The translations under genes and the position numbers were made by a program. Positions 7,439-15,224 of a stretch of DNA of 33,909 bases are shown one piece after another (positions within the stretch are counted from its first letter, which is position 1; the number at the start of each line of letters is the position of its first letter). Below the pieces are notes generated by a model. That model was not told where the DNA came from. It was given only the letters and a program-made list of their open reading frames with translations, and did no database searches. The stretch comes from Eubacterium sp. CAG:180 (GTDB lineage: Bacteria; Bacillota; Clostridia; Oscillospirales; Acutalibacteraceae), in contig HF993133.1 of the NCBI GenBank assembly GCA_000432435.1, positions 5,151-39,059 on the forward strand, read 5' to 3'.

Positions 7439-8701
7439 ATGTCAATGACAATGACCCAAAAAATACTCGCGGCGCACGCCGGCCTTCAGTCGGTTACGGC
7501 AGGTCAGCTCATAGAAGCAAAGCTCGACCTCGTGCTCGGCAACGACGTAACCTCGCCCGTTGCCATAAACGAGATGGCAAAAAAGGGCTTTAAGGACGTA
7601 TTTTCAACGGACAAAATAGCACTTGTTATGGACCATTTTACCCCCAACAAGGATATTAAATCCGCCGAAAATGTCAAACAGGTTCGTCTTTTCGCAAAGG
7701 AAAAGGGAATCAAAAATTTCTTTGACGTGGGAAAAATGGGTATAGAGCACGCGCTTCTTCCCGAGAGCGGTCTCGTTATTTCCGGCGATGCCGTTATAGG
7801 CGCCGACTCACACACCTGCACATACGGCGCACTCGGCGCGTTCTCTACGGGTGTGGGCTCAACCGATATGGCTGCCGGTATGATCTCCGGCAAGGCTTGG
7901 TTTAAGGTTCCGTCCGCAATTAAGGTTGTACTAAAAGGCACCTTGCCCGAATTTGTCAGCGGCAAGGATGTAATACTTCACCTTATCGGTAAAATAGGCG
8001 TTGACGGAGCAAGATACCGTTCGCTTGAATTCACGGGTGACGGTGTAGGCGCACTCTCAATGGACGACCGCTTCTGCATAGCGAATATGGCAATAGAATG
8101 CGGCGCCAAAAACGGAATTTTCCCGGTAGACGACAAGACGCTCAAATACATAAGCGGCAGGACCGACAGACAGCCTCGTATATTCGAGGCAGACGAGGAC
8201 GCCGAGTATGACGAGACAATAGAGATAGACTTAAATAATCTGAAACCCACGGTTGCTTTTCCGCATCTTCCCGAAAACACTCACACCGTTGACGAAATTG
8301 AAAAAATCGACATAGATCAGGTAGTTATAGGCTCCTGCACAAACGGAAGAATAGAGGATATGCGCGCTGCCGCCTCCGTCTTAAAGGGCAGAAAGGTAAA
8401 GGACGGCGTTCGCGTTATAGTAATTCCGGCAACACAAAAGGTTTATCTGCAGTGCATTAAAGAGGGCCTTACCGAAATATTTGTAGAAGCGGGCGCGGTT
8501 GTATCAACCCCGACCTGCGGTCCGTGTCTCGGCGGTCATATGGGCATACTCGCAAAGGGTGAAAGAGCCGTTTCCACCACAAACCGCAACTTTGTGGGCC
8601 GAATGGGACACCCGGAGAGCGAGGTTTATCTCGCGAGCCCCTTCGTAGCGGCGGCAAGTGCCGTTACGGGCTATATATGCTCACCCTCGCAGCTCAGGTA
8701 A
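7439..8701 (+). CDS. leuC: 3-isopropylmalate dehydratase large subunit
   Basis: This 420-residue aconitase-superfamily protein isomerises 2-isopropylmalate to 3-isopropylmalate in leucine synthesis, using a [4Fe-4S] cluster. The three cluster cysteines are Cys300 (GSCTNGR) and Cys360/Cys363 (TPTCGPCLGG). GADSHTCTYGALG at 121-133 is the conserved substrate-site motif. The length fits the short bacterial LeuC type of about 420 residues, not the roughly 465-residue enterobacterial type. Three near in-frame ATGs exist; the first has GAGGA 8 bases upstream, inside the end of ilvN. LeuD follows 16 bases after the stop, as expected for a two-subunit enzyme. Confidence 0.95.
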   Translation: MSMTMTQKILAAHAGLQSVTAGQLIEAKLDLVLGNDVTSPVAINEMAKKGFKDVFSTDKIALVMDHFTPNKDIKSAENVKQVRLFAKEKGIKNFFDVGKMGIEHALLPESGLVISGDAVIGADSHTCTYGALGAFSTGVGSTDMAAGMISGKAWFKVPSAIKVVLKGTLPEFVSGKDVILHLIGKIGVDGARYRSLEFTGDGVGALSMDDRFCIANMAIECGAKNGIFPVDDKTLKYISGRTDRQPRIFEADEDAEYDETIEIDLNNLKPTVAFPHLPENTHTVDEIEKIDIDQVVIGSCTNGRIEDMRAAASVLKGRKVKDGVRVIVIPATQKVYLQCIKEGLTEIFVEAGAVVSTPTCGPCLGGHMGILAKGERAVSTTNRNFVGRMGHPESEVYLASPFVAAASAVTGYICSPSQLR

Positions 8702-8717
8702 GAAAGGAACGATTTAT

Positions 8718-9197
8718 ATGAAGATACAGGGCAAAGTTCATAAATACGGCGACCATGTGGATACGGACGTCATAATTCCGGCAAGATATCTCAACTCCTC
8801 CGACCCTAAGGACCTTGCGGCTCATTGTATGGAGGATATAGACAAGGAATTTGTAAATAACGTAAAAGAGGGCGACATAATAGTTGCCGGCGTAAACTTC
8901 GGCTGTGGCTCCTCAAGAGAGCATGCTCCGCTTGCCATAAAGGCGGCGGGTGTTTCTTGCGTAATCGCCAAAAACTTCGCAAGAATTTTTTACAGAAATG
9001 CGCTCAACATAGGTCTGCCGATTCTCGAATGTCCGGAGGCAGGCGACGAAATCGAGCAGGGCGACGAGGTTTCGGTAGATTTTGACAGTGGCGTAATAAC
9101 CGACAACACCACGGGCAAAAGCTACCGGGCAGAGCCGTTTCCGCCGTTCATACAGGATATAATCAAAAAAGGCGGACTTCTGTCGTCGCTTAAATAA
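8718..9197 (+). CDS. leuD: 3-isopropylmalate dehydratase small subunit
   Basis: This 159-residue partner of LeuC carries the swivelling aconitase domain. It shows HVDTDVIIPARYLN at the N-terminus and the substrate-recognition segment NFGCGSSREHAPLAIKAAG near the middle, both typical of LeuD. The ATG at 8718 is preceded by AAAGGAAC; a longer frame starting at 8658 overlaps leuC and adds 20 residues unlike the family, so I reject it. The gene ends the unit and a terminator follows 10 bases later. leuA and leuB are not nearby. Confidence 0.95.
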   Translation: MKIQGKVHKYGDHVDTDVIIPARYLNSSDPKDLAAHCMEDIDKEFVNNVKEGDIIVAGVNFGCGSSREHAPLAIKAAGVSCVIAKNFARIFYRNALNIGLPILECPEAGDEIEQGDEVSVDFDSGVITDNTTGKSYRAEPFPPFIQDIIKKGGLLSSLK

Positions 9198-9207
9198 TCA
9201 TAAAATC

Positions 9208-9248
9208 GGGCTATAAAGAAATTTGTTTTTTATAGTCCCTTTTATTTT
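9208..9248 (+). terminator. Rho-independent terminator after leuD
   Basis: GGG-CTATAAA (9208-9217) pairs with TTTATAG-T-CCC (9229-9239), a 10-bp stem with one bulged base, followed by TTTTATTTT. Confidence 0.75.
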
Positions 9249-9333
9249 AAATTTCTTACGAATTTGTTCACATATTATTTTTAAATGTACTTTATAATTT
9301 CTGATTATAAGAGGTTCGAAAGGGTGGTATTTT

Positions 9334-10026
9334 ATGCCAAACGAAAAAATACTCGTCGTCGATGACGACACCAATATCTGCGAGCTTTTAAGGCTCTATC
9401 TCGAAAAAGAGGGCTACGTCGTAAAAATAGTTAACGACGGTGTGTCGGCAATAAATGCATTCAAGCAGGAAAATCCCGACCTCACGCTGCTCGACATAAT
9501 GATACCGAAGCTTGACGGCTGGCAGGTATGCCGTGAAATCAGAAAATTCTCGGACAAGCCGATAATTATGCTCACCGCCAAGGGCGAGACCTTTGACAAG
9601 GTTCTGGGTCTTGAGCTCGGCGCGGACGACTATGTTACAAAGCCCTTTGACACAAAAGAGGTTGTGGCAAGAATAAAAGCCGTACTTCGCCGCACCGCTC
9701 CCGCTTCCGACACAAGCGACGTCAAAGAGGTAAATTACGACAAGCTCTCGATAAACCTTACAAATTACGAGATGAAGGTCAACGGAGTATCCGTAGACAC
9801 TCCTCCGAAAGAGCTCGAGCTTATATATCATCTCGCCTCAAATCCCAACCGTGTATTTACACGCGACCAGCTTCTTGACGAGGTATGGGGGTTTGACTAC
9901 TACGGCGACTCAAGAACGGTAGACGTTCACATAAAGCGTCTTCGCGAAAAGCTTGAGGGCGTTTCCGACAAATGGGAATTGAAAACCGTTTGGAGCGTAG
10001 GCTATAAATTTGAAACTAAGGACTGA
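9334..10026 (+). CDS. OmpR/PhoB-type response regulator
   Basis: This 230-residue DNA-binding regulator has a receiver domain (about 5-118) with the acidic pocket Asp10-12, phosphoacceptor Asp54 (LLDIMIP), Thr81 and Lys103 (TKPF). A winged-helix effector domain follows (about 130-228), with PPKELELIYHL, VFTRDQLLDEVWG and RTVDVHIKRLREKL. The ribosome site AAAGGGTGG is 7 bases before the ATG. The upstream 85 bases contain a TATAAT at 9293-9298 but no convincing -35, so the promoter may need an activator. The kinase gene starts 5 bases after the stop and an HtrA protease gene follows, an arrangement like CssRS or other envelope-stress systems. The signal is unknown. Confidence 0.95.
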   Translation: MPNEKILVVDDDTNICELLRLYLEKEGYVVKIVNDGVSAINAFKQENPDLTLLDIMIPKLDGWQVCREIRKFSDKPIIMLTAKGETFDKVLGLELGADDYVTKPFDTKEVVARIKAVLRRTAPASDTSDVKEVNYDKLSINLTNYEMKVNGVSVDTPPKELELIYHLASNPNRVFTRDQLLDEVWGFDYYGDSRTVDVHIKRLREKLEGVSDKWELKTVWSVGYKFETKD

Positions 10027-10031
10027 TAAGA

Positions 10032-11567
10032 ATGCAGCAGAGCGTAAAGGCGCGTTTTAAAACGGTATTGCACCGCACCTACCGCAAATTCAGTCATCAG
10101 TCACTGTTCACTAAATTTCTGTCGGTATTTGTGGCAATGGTACTCATATGCTTTTTGCTTTTGGGAGTAACGCTCGGCGTGTTCCTCTCGAATTACTGGT
10201 CAAGTCAAAAAGAACAGCTTCTCTCCTCTAACGCAAAAAACATAGCGAACACTACCTCATCTGTTCTCTCATCAAGAATTCAAACCGATGCCTCCGGCTC
10301 GATAGCGATGATATGCAGTAACCTCTCGATGATTTCGGACGCTATCTCGGCTGATATTTACATAACCGATACCTCGGGCAACATAATATTGTGCAAGGAC
10401 GTCATAACACAGAATTACAGTATCTCAAACAACGGCAGATGCAGTCTGCACGGCGGCTACACAATACCTCAGGAGGTAATCGACGAGGCGAAAAAGGGCG
10501 ACTATTTTGCAAAGACCACCTTAAACGGCGTCTATATGAAAAAGCAGCTTGTCGCGGCGGAGCCGGTAAAGGTCGGCGAAGAAACCGCAGCAGTTGTTTT
10601 TGCCGTGGCGCCTATGACGGCGGGCTTCACAAACTATGCGATGAATATCCTTAAAATGTTCATTTTTGCCTGTCTTATGGCTTTCTCGGTAGGCTTTATC
10701 GCGGTATATTTTCTCACCGCTTCTCTTATAAAACCACTCCACGATATGTCGGAGGCGACAAAAGCTTACGCAGAGGGCGATTTTGGCCCGAGAGTCAAGG
10801 TAAAGGGTGACGACGAACTCGCCGAGCTTGTGCGCGCATTCAATAAGATGGCATCGGATCTGTCGCTTCTTGAAAGCTCGCGGCGAAGCTTTGTGGCAAA
10901 CGTCTCGCACGAGCTTAAGACCCCTATGACAACCATAGGAGGCTTCATAGACGGAATCCTTGACGGCACCATTCCCGAAAGCCAGCAAAAACACTATTTG
11001 AGCATTGTTTCCGATGAGACCAAGCGTCTGTCAAGGCTTGTTACGGCAATGCTGAATATGTCCAAAATCGAAGCGGGCGAATTAAAGCTGAACCCGAAGG
11101 CGTTTGACATAAGCGCGGAAATATTCAACGTGCTGCTGTCGTTCGAGCAGATAATAGAGCGCAAGCACATTGAAATATCCGGGCTTGACAGGCTTCATTC
11201 CGTAACGGTCACCGCCGACGAGGATATGATACATCAGGTCATATACAATCTTGTGGACAACGCGGTCAAATTCACGGAAAACGGCACCATAAGCGTATTT
11301 GCAGACGATGACGAAAACGCAACACTTATAAAGGTCGTAAACACGGGCGCAGGTATTTCCTCGGAGGAGCGCGAAAAAATATTCGAGCGCTTCTACAAGG
11401 TTGATAAATCGCGCAGCTATGACGTCAAGGGTGCGGGACTCGGTCTTTATATATGCAAAACGATAGTCGAAATGCACGGCGGCTCCATAGGCTGCAACAG
11501 TGAAGAGGGCAAATACACCGAATTTTGGTTTACTATTCCGAAATATCTTCCGCCTAAGCAGCTGTAA
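10032..11567 (+). CDS. Sensor histidine kinase (HAMP, HisKA, HATPase_c)
   Basis: This 511-residue membrane kinase is the partner of the preceding regulator. There are two membrane helices (about 29-52 and 208-229) with an extracytoplasmic sensor of about 155 residues between them. A HAMP domain follows (about 230-283), then the dimerisation helix with phospho-acceptor His293 in VSHELKTPMTT. The ATPase domain has the N-box NLVDNAVKF (406-414), a G1 motif near GAGISSEE (439-446) and the second glycine box GAGLGLYICK (467-476). The sensor has no domain I recognise; it may be PAS-like. AAGGA at the end of the upstream gene serves as ribosome site, so translation is coupled. No terminator separates it from the HtrA gene 116 bases on. 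Confidence 0.94.
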   Translation: MQQSVKARFKTVLHRTYRKFSHQSLFTKFLSVFVAMVLICFLLLGVTLGVFLSNYWSSQKEQLLSSNAKNIANTTSSVLSSRIQTDASGSIAMICSNLSMISDAISADIYITDTSGNIILCKDVITQNYSISNNGRCSLHGGYTIPQEVIDEAKKGDYFAKTTLNGVYMKKQLVAAEPVKVGEETAAVVFAVAPMTAGFTNYAMNILKMFIFACLMAFSVGFIAVYFLTASLIKPLHDMSEATKAYAEGDFGPRVKVKGDDELAELVRAFNKMASDLSLLESSRRSFVANVSHELKTPMTTIGGFIDGILDGTIPESQQKHYLSIVSDETKRLSRLVTAMLNMSKIEAGELKLNPKAFDISAEIFNVLLSFEQIIERKHIEISGLDRLHSVTVTADEDMIHQVIYNLVDNAVKFTENGTISVFADDDENATLIKVVNTGAGISSEEREKIFERFYKVDKSRSYDVKGAGLGLYICKTIVEMHGGSIGCNSEEGKYTEFWFTIPKYLPPKQL

Positions 11568-11606
11568 AAGTATTCAGATTATTTAAACCGAGTTAACAGT
11601 TCTGTA

Positions 11607-11621
11607 ATAACCGTCGGTTAT
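11607..11621. promoter_or_regulatory. Palindrome upstream of htrA, possible operator
   Basis: ATAACCG and CGGTTAT form perfect 7-base arms around a single T, in the 116-base gap between kinase and protease genes; a direct TTATGA-TTATGA lies at 11618-11629. This could be a regulator site controlling htrA, though OmpR-type regulators usually bind direct repeats. No clear -35/-10 pair is visible. Confidence 0.3.
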
Positions 11622-11683
11622 GATTATGACAACGATAAGAGAAAAGCTCTTGTCTTCATCAGATAAATCAAGGAGATCTTTTT

Positions 11684-13279
11684 ATGGACGATTTCAATAA
11701 CAACACCCCTTCGGGAAACGAGCAGCAAAACACCCCGGAAAGCACGGGTAATTTCCAAAGTGCTCCCGAAGCCGGCAATGACGCTCAAAGAGCGAACAGC
11801 GGCAGTCCTTATAACGGCGGCTATCAGCCGAATAACGGCTACCCTTACTCGAACGGCGGCGGAAACACAAATAACGGCAGTTCAAATGCAAACGGCAGCA
11901 ACAACGGCTATTCAAGCGGAAACAACGGTTACTACGGCTCAAACGGCGCATACCGTCCGAGCTCGACATACAGCGGAAATAACAGCTATGTCTATTACGG
12001 AAATTCAGGCCAACCGCCGAAAAAACCGGTTGACAATAAGCCGTCAAAGCATAAAAAAGGCGGCGTTATAGCCCTCATAATCGCAGTTGTGGTTTGTGTG
12101 GCACTCGGTGTTACGGGCATTGCGGTTTCTCTCAGCAATAAGGACGGTGCCAAAAAGCAGACAAGCGAAAAGGCTTCCGCAGACAGCTCAACCGTTACTA
12201 TAAACGAAACTCCCACCGCTTCCTCTACCGATAAGAGCGGCAGTCTTACCGCGGCAGGCGTTTATGATAAAATAAAGGACAGCTCCGTCGGCATACTCGT
12301 ATACTCCGACAGCCGTTCCTCCTCCGCATCGGGTCAGGGCTCGGGCGTAATAGTCGGCGAGGACAGCAGTAAGCAGTACACATATATTATGACCTGCGCT
12401 CACGTAATTTCGGGCGGCGGCTCCGTCAGAGTTCAGCTATCCGACGAAACACAGTACGAAGCTACCGTAGTGGGATATGACTCTAAAACCGACATCGGAG
12501 TTTTAAAAATCAAGGCTACCGGTCTTAAAGCCGCGGAATTCGGCGACAGCGACAAGCTCTCCGTAGGCGAGACGGTTTACGCGATAGGCAACCCCGGCGG
12601 AACGGCGTTTGCAGGCTCGTTCACAAACGGTATTGTATCCGCGATTTCTCGCCCCGTAAACAGCCAGATAGGCTATGAGATGATTTGTATTCAGCACACG
12701 GCAGCCATAAACCCCGGCAACTCCGGCGGCGCGCTCGTCAATGAATACGGTCAGGTAATAGGCATAAACTCATCTAAAATAGCAAGCACGGATTACGAGG
12801 GAATGGCATTCTCCGTACCGAGCGTTACAGCAAAGGAAGTTTACGACGAAATAGTTGCAAACGGCTATGTTACTAACAGACCTAAGCTCGGAATAACCTA
12901 TTCGCCGGCGTCTTCAAGTCAGATGTACAGTATGATCGTAAGCCTTAAGGAGCTCCCGGCAGGTTCCTTGATAGTTCAGAGTGTTCAGTCCGATTCAAGC
13001 CTTGCGTCTCAGGACGTAAAGCAGGGCGACTTAATTACCAAGGTCAACGGCAAGGACCTTGACAGCGCAGACGATCTTCCGGACCTTATCGATAAATCTG
13101 CCGTGGGCGATACGCTTACGCTTACGATTTGCAGAATAGACAGCAATTACAACATCAATGAATTTGAAGTAAAGGCAACCCTCGTTGAGGATAAGGGCGA
13201 TTCCTCTTCCGTAAAGACGGAGTCCACAACACGCAGCAACTCGTACAATCCGTTCAGCGCATACGGTTACGGCAACTGA
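11684..13279 (+). CDS. htrA: Membrane-anchored HtrA/DegP-like serine protease with PDZ domain
   Basis: This 531-residue protease probably degrades misfolded envelope proteins. Order of parts: an Asn/Gly/Ser/Tyr-rich, low-complexity cytoplasmic tail (about 1-118); a membrane helix (about 127-150); a Ser/Thr linker; a trypsin-like domain (about 195-395); and a PDZ domain (about 400-500). The catalytic triad is His240 (TCAHV), Asp270 (KTDIGVLKI) and Ser347 (GNSGGAL). The C-terminal tail is again Ser/Asn/Tyr-rich. AAGGAGA precedes the ATG at good spacing. It follows a two-component system, as HtrA genes often do, and is probably its target or feedback partner. The long N/G-rich cytoplasmic tail is found in many clostridial HtrA proteins but its role is unknown. 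Confidence 0.94.
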   Translation: MDDFNNNTPSGNEQQNTPESTGNFQSAPEAGNDAQRANSGSPYNGGYQPNNGYPYSNGGGNTNNGSSNANGSNNGYSSGNNGYYGSNGAYRPSSTYSGNNSYVYYGNSGQPPKKPVDNKPSKHKKGGVIALIIAVVVCVALGVTGIAVSLSNKDGAKKQTSEKASADSSTVTINETPTASSTDKSGSLTAAGVYDKIKDSSVGILVYSDSRSSSASGQGSGVIVGEDSSKQYTYIMTCAHVISGGGSVRVQLSDETQYEATVVGYDSKTDIGVLKIKATGLKAAEFGDSDKLSVGETVYAIGNPGGTAFAGSFTNGIVSAISRPVNSQIGYEMICIQHTAAINPGNSGGALVNEYGQVIGINSSKIASTDYEGMAFSVPSVTAKEVYDEIVANGYVTNRPKLGITYSPASSSQMYSMIVSLKELPAGSLIVQSVQSDSSLASQDVKQGDLITKVNGKDLDSADDLPDLIDKSAVGDTLTLTICRIDSNYNINEFEVKATLVEDKGDSSSVKTESTTRSNSYNPFSAYGYGN

Positions 13280-13321
13280 TAAGCTGCCGCAGCACAAACG
13301 CTCCGGTTTAAATAAAAAAGT

Positions 13322-13351
13322 GAAGCCACGGTTAGCGCTAACCGTGGCTTC
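13322..13351. terminator. Perfect 15-bp palindromic terminator between convergent genes
   Basis: Two perfectly complementary 15-base arms meet with no spacer (junction 13336/13337). On the minus strand it is followed by ACTTTTTTATTT, a good T-run; on the plus strand by GTCAATTTTAT, weaker. It ends htrA on one side and the lipoprotein gene on the other. Confidence 0.85.
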
Positions 13352-13358
13352 GTCAATT

Positions 13359-13676
13359 TTATCTTGCCGCGTCCGACACAGCCTTGCTTGCGGCTTCGCC
13401 CGCACCTGTCGCCGCGTCGTTTACTATGTCGCCCGCACCCGTGATAACGTCGCCTGCTATATCGGCGGCTCCGGTAACAACATCACCGACAACATCTCCG
13501 GCGCCGGTGACTGCGTCACCTACGGCGTCGCCTGCGTTTGTAACCGCATTTTGCGCGGCGGAGCGAGTAGTATTTCCGTTTCCGGTAACGACTCCGTCCT
13601 CCTTTTTACCGCAGGATGAGAACACGGCGCAAACAAGAAGCACGGCGAGCAAAACAGCTGCAACAGCCTTTTTCAT
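13359..13676 (-). CDS. Small lipoprotein made of 11-residue repeats
   Basis: This 105-residue protein has a signal peptide (about 1-21) ending at a lipobox-like FSSC with Cys22, then a short charged spacer. From residue 45 to 99 there are five 11-residue repeats with consensus (V/I/A)TGAGDxxGDx. The periodicity would give an amphipathic helix of the 11/3 type known from LEA, synuclein and apolipoprotein proteins, though the composition here is mostly Gly/Ala/Val/Asp. I recognise no named family. The ATG at 13676 is preceded by GTGGTGAT; a GTG 4 codons earlier lies inside that site. It is 69 bases downstream of ypeB on the same strand, so it may be co-transcribed and linked to the spore or envelope, but that is inference. 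Confidence 0.75.
   Translation of the reverse strand: MKKAVAAVLLAVLLVCAVFSSCGKKEDGVVTGNGNTTRSAAQNAVTNAGDAVGDAVTGAGDVVGDVVTGAADIAGDVITGAGDIVNDAATGAGEAASKAVSDAAR
13380..13544 (-). repeat. Five tandem 33-bp units encoding 11-residue repeats
   Basis: Five consecutive 33-base units within the lipoprotein gene encode residues 45-99. The protein repeat is well kept but codons differ between units, so the repeat has been preserved by selection or is old, rather than being a recent slippage product. Confidence 0.85.
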
Positions 13677-13745
13677 ATCTATCACCACAATCTTTCTTTT
13701 GTCTCATTTCGGACAAAATTATTATTTCCGTATTTTTTCTTTTTA

Positions 13746-15089
13746 TTATTTTGTCAGGATTCCGCCGTCGGAATACAAAAGCAGAAGTATATCGTCCTCA
13801 TAGCCCGTTTTTGTATCAATATAGACGAGCACCTCATTACCGTCCTTATCGGCGCAATGAAATTCCCAGCAATCCTTTTCGCCCTTGCTCTTTGTCGGAA
13901 TTACGGCTCTTTTTGAATCGAGCACCGTTAAAAGTCCGCTGACGGATTTTTGAGCGTCCGCCTGTGACAAAATATCGGAGCTTAAATTGCGCTCGGTATG
14001 ATTCATAATATAGCCCTTTGCGTCAAATGACGCAATATCACCAGTTTCGAGATTTACGCCTACCTTTATGAGATCGGGATAATAAATAACACCGTCCTTT
14101 TTGTAGGCATAATTTACGGTGCAGACCCCGTCCGACGTGCTGTAATAGCTCTCCTTCATATCGGCATAACCGTGAGACGATAAAAATTCGGAAGCCTTTT
14201 TCAGCGCATCGGCTGTTTTCAGCTTCGCTTCGCCTACAAAAGACGAGTCGAGCATATATATAACATATCCGCCGTTTTTGGTTACGGCAACCGTCTTGTT
14301 ATTATGAGAAAAACAATACGCAGGCACATTTCCCGACTCTTCGCTTAAAAACGATATTTCCTTTTTGTCGCAGCCGAGAAACGACGATGCAATATCGAGG
14401 GCGTTTTCCTTTGATATTTCTTTTGCTCCGCTCGTCATTTTCGGCTGAGCCGACATAATATGGTCGGAAAACGGGCCGTCATAAATAAGCGTGGGATAAT
14501 CGCTCAGGGACTGCTGTGCGTCCTCCATATCGCCTGCAAGATATTCCGTCTTTTCACCCGTTAAGGCAAGCTCGCCGCTTTTTTGTGAAAAGCTGAAGCT
14601 TCCGTCGAACATATCGGCGCGTATATTTGAAACCTCTCCCGACAGCGCATCGCAAAACGTGATAAGGGAGCGGAGATTTTCACGTTCCTCGTCGGAGATG
14701 CTTTCGCCTGAGGCAACCTTGCGGTTTAAGGTCGCGGTGAAATCGCCGACCTGCGATAAAAATTTATATGTGTTTTCGAGATTTGTATTTTCAAGCGGAA
14801 GCACGGAAAGCGAGCTTTTTGCCGCAAGAGTCTCTCTTGACAGCTCCGACGCCATACCGCTCAGCATCGGCGGAGTGCTTGAATACACCCCTTTTTTGAG
14901 GCTTGTACCTATTTCACGCAGTCTTCCGTCAAGCTCTGTAAGAGCTCGCTGCTGCGACAAAGTAATCTGTCTTTTGTATTTTGACGCGCGCACATTGCCG
15001 CATATCGACGCTGTGACAAGCACCACCGCAAGTGCTGCGGCAAAGGATACAACGCGCACATAGGAGCGTCTTTTCATCTTCTTTTCCAT
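13746..15089 (-). CDS. ypeB: Germination protein YpeB
   Basis: This 447-residue protein matches YpeB, which in Bacillus spores is needed to localise and stabilise the cortex-lytic enzyme SleB. It has an N-terminal membrane anchor (about 12-32), a helical N-terminal domain with many heptad-like segments, the signature YPTLIYDGPFSDHI at about 198-211, and C-terminal PepSY-type repeats. I chose the ATG at 15089, which has GAGGTG about 6 bases upstream; a GTG three codons earlier overlaps that site. sleB, usually adjacent, is not in the window. The gene is divergent from the cysteine desulfurase gene. Its presence is the main evidence that the organism makes spores. Confidence 0.9.
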   Translation of the reverse strand: MEKKMKRRSYVRVVSFAAALAVVLVTASICGNVRASKYKRQITLSQQRALTELDGRLREIGTSLKKGVYSSTPPMLSGMASELSRETLAAKSSLSVLPLENTNLENTYKFLSQVGDFTATLNRKVASGESISDEERENLRSLITFCDALSGEVSNIRADMFDGSFSFSQKSGELALTGEKTEYLAGDMEDAQQSLSDYPTLIYDGPFSDHIMSAQPKMTSGAKEISKENALDIASSFLGCDKKEISFLSEESGNVPAYCFSHNNKTVAVTKNGGYVIYMLDSSFVGEAKLKTADALKKASEFLSSHGYADMKESYYSTSDGVCTVNYAYKKDGVIYYPDLIKVGVNLETGDIASFDAKGYIMNHTERNLSSDILSQADAQKSVSGLLTVLDSKRAVIPTKSKGEKDCWEFHCADKDGNEVLVYIDTKTGYEDDILLLLYSDGGILTK

Positions 15090-15157
15090 AAATTTCACCT
15101 CTGCGATATTTTTCGCAAAAAAAACATAAATATACTTGAAAAAAGCCGCTTATTTAT

Positions 15158-15186
15158 TTGCCAAACCGCACCTTATAGTGTATAAT
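15158..15186 (+). promoter_or_regulatory. Strong sigma-A promoter of the cysteine desulfurase-thiI-pncC-sortase unit
   Basis: -35 TTGCCA (15158-15163) and -10 TATAAT (15181-15186) are 17 bases apart, about 39 bases before the ATG at 15225. No further clear promoter or terminator is visible until 25427. Confidence 0.8.
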
Positions 15187-15224
15187 AATATACTGATTAA
15201 GTTTGAATTAAAGGAGCGGTCAAA

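Noticed and set aside
8658..8717. Upstream extension of leuD by 20 residues
   Set aside because: It overlaps leuC in another frame, the added residues do not fit LeuD, and AAAGGAAC sits directly before the ATG at 8718.
9265..9300. Promoter before the response regulator (TATAAT at 9293)
   Set aside because: No -35 box at 16-18 bases; the nearest TTGTTC is too far. A single hexamer in AT-rich DNA is not enough.
13384..13803. Plus-strand open frame rich in Ala-Ser-Pro-Thr opposite the lipoprotein
   Set aside because: It mirrors the 33-bp repeats of the minus-strand lipoprotein gene and has no ribosome site; the minus frame has a signal peptide and lipobox-like Cys.
15131..15160. Possible sigma-G promoter for ypeB (CAAATA, 17 bases, AAGTATA on the minus strand)
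   Set aside because: Spacing fits but both boxes are poor matches and overlap the divergent plus-strand promoter; not strong enough to list.
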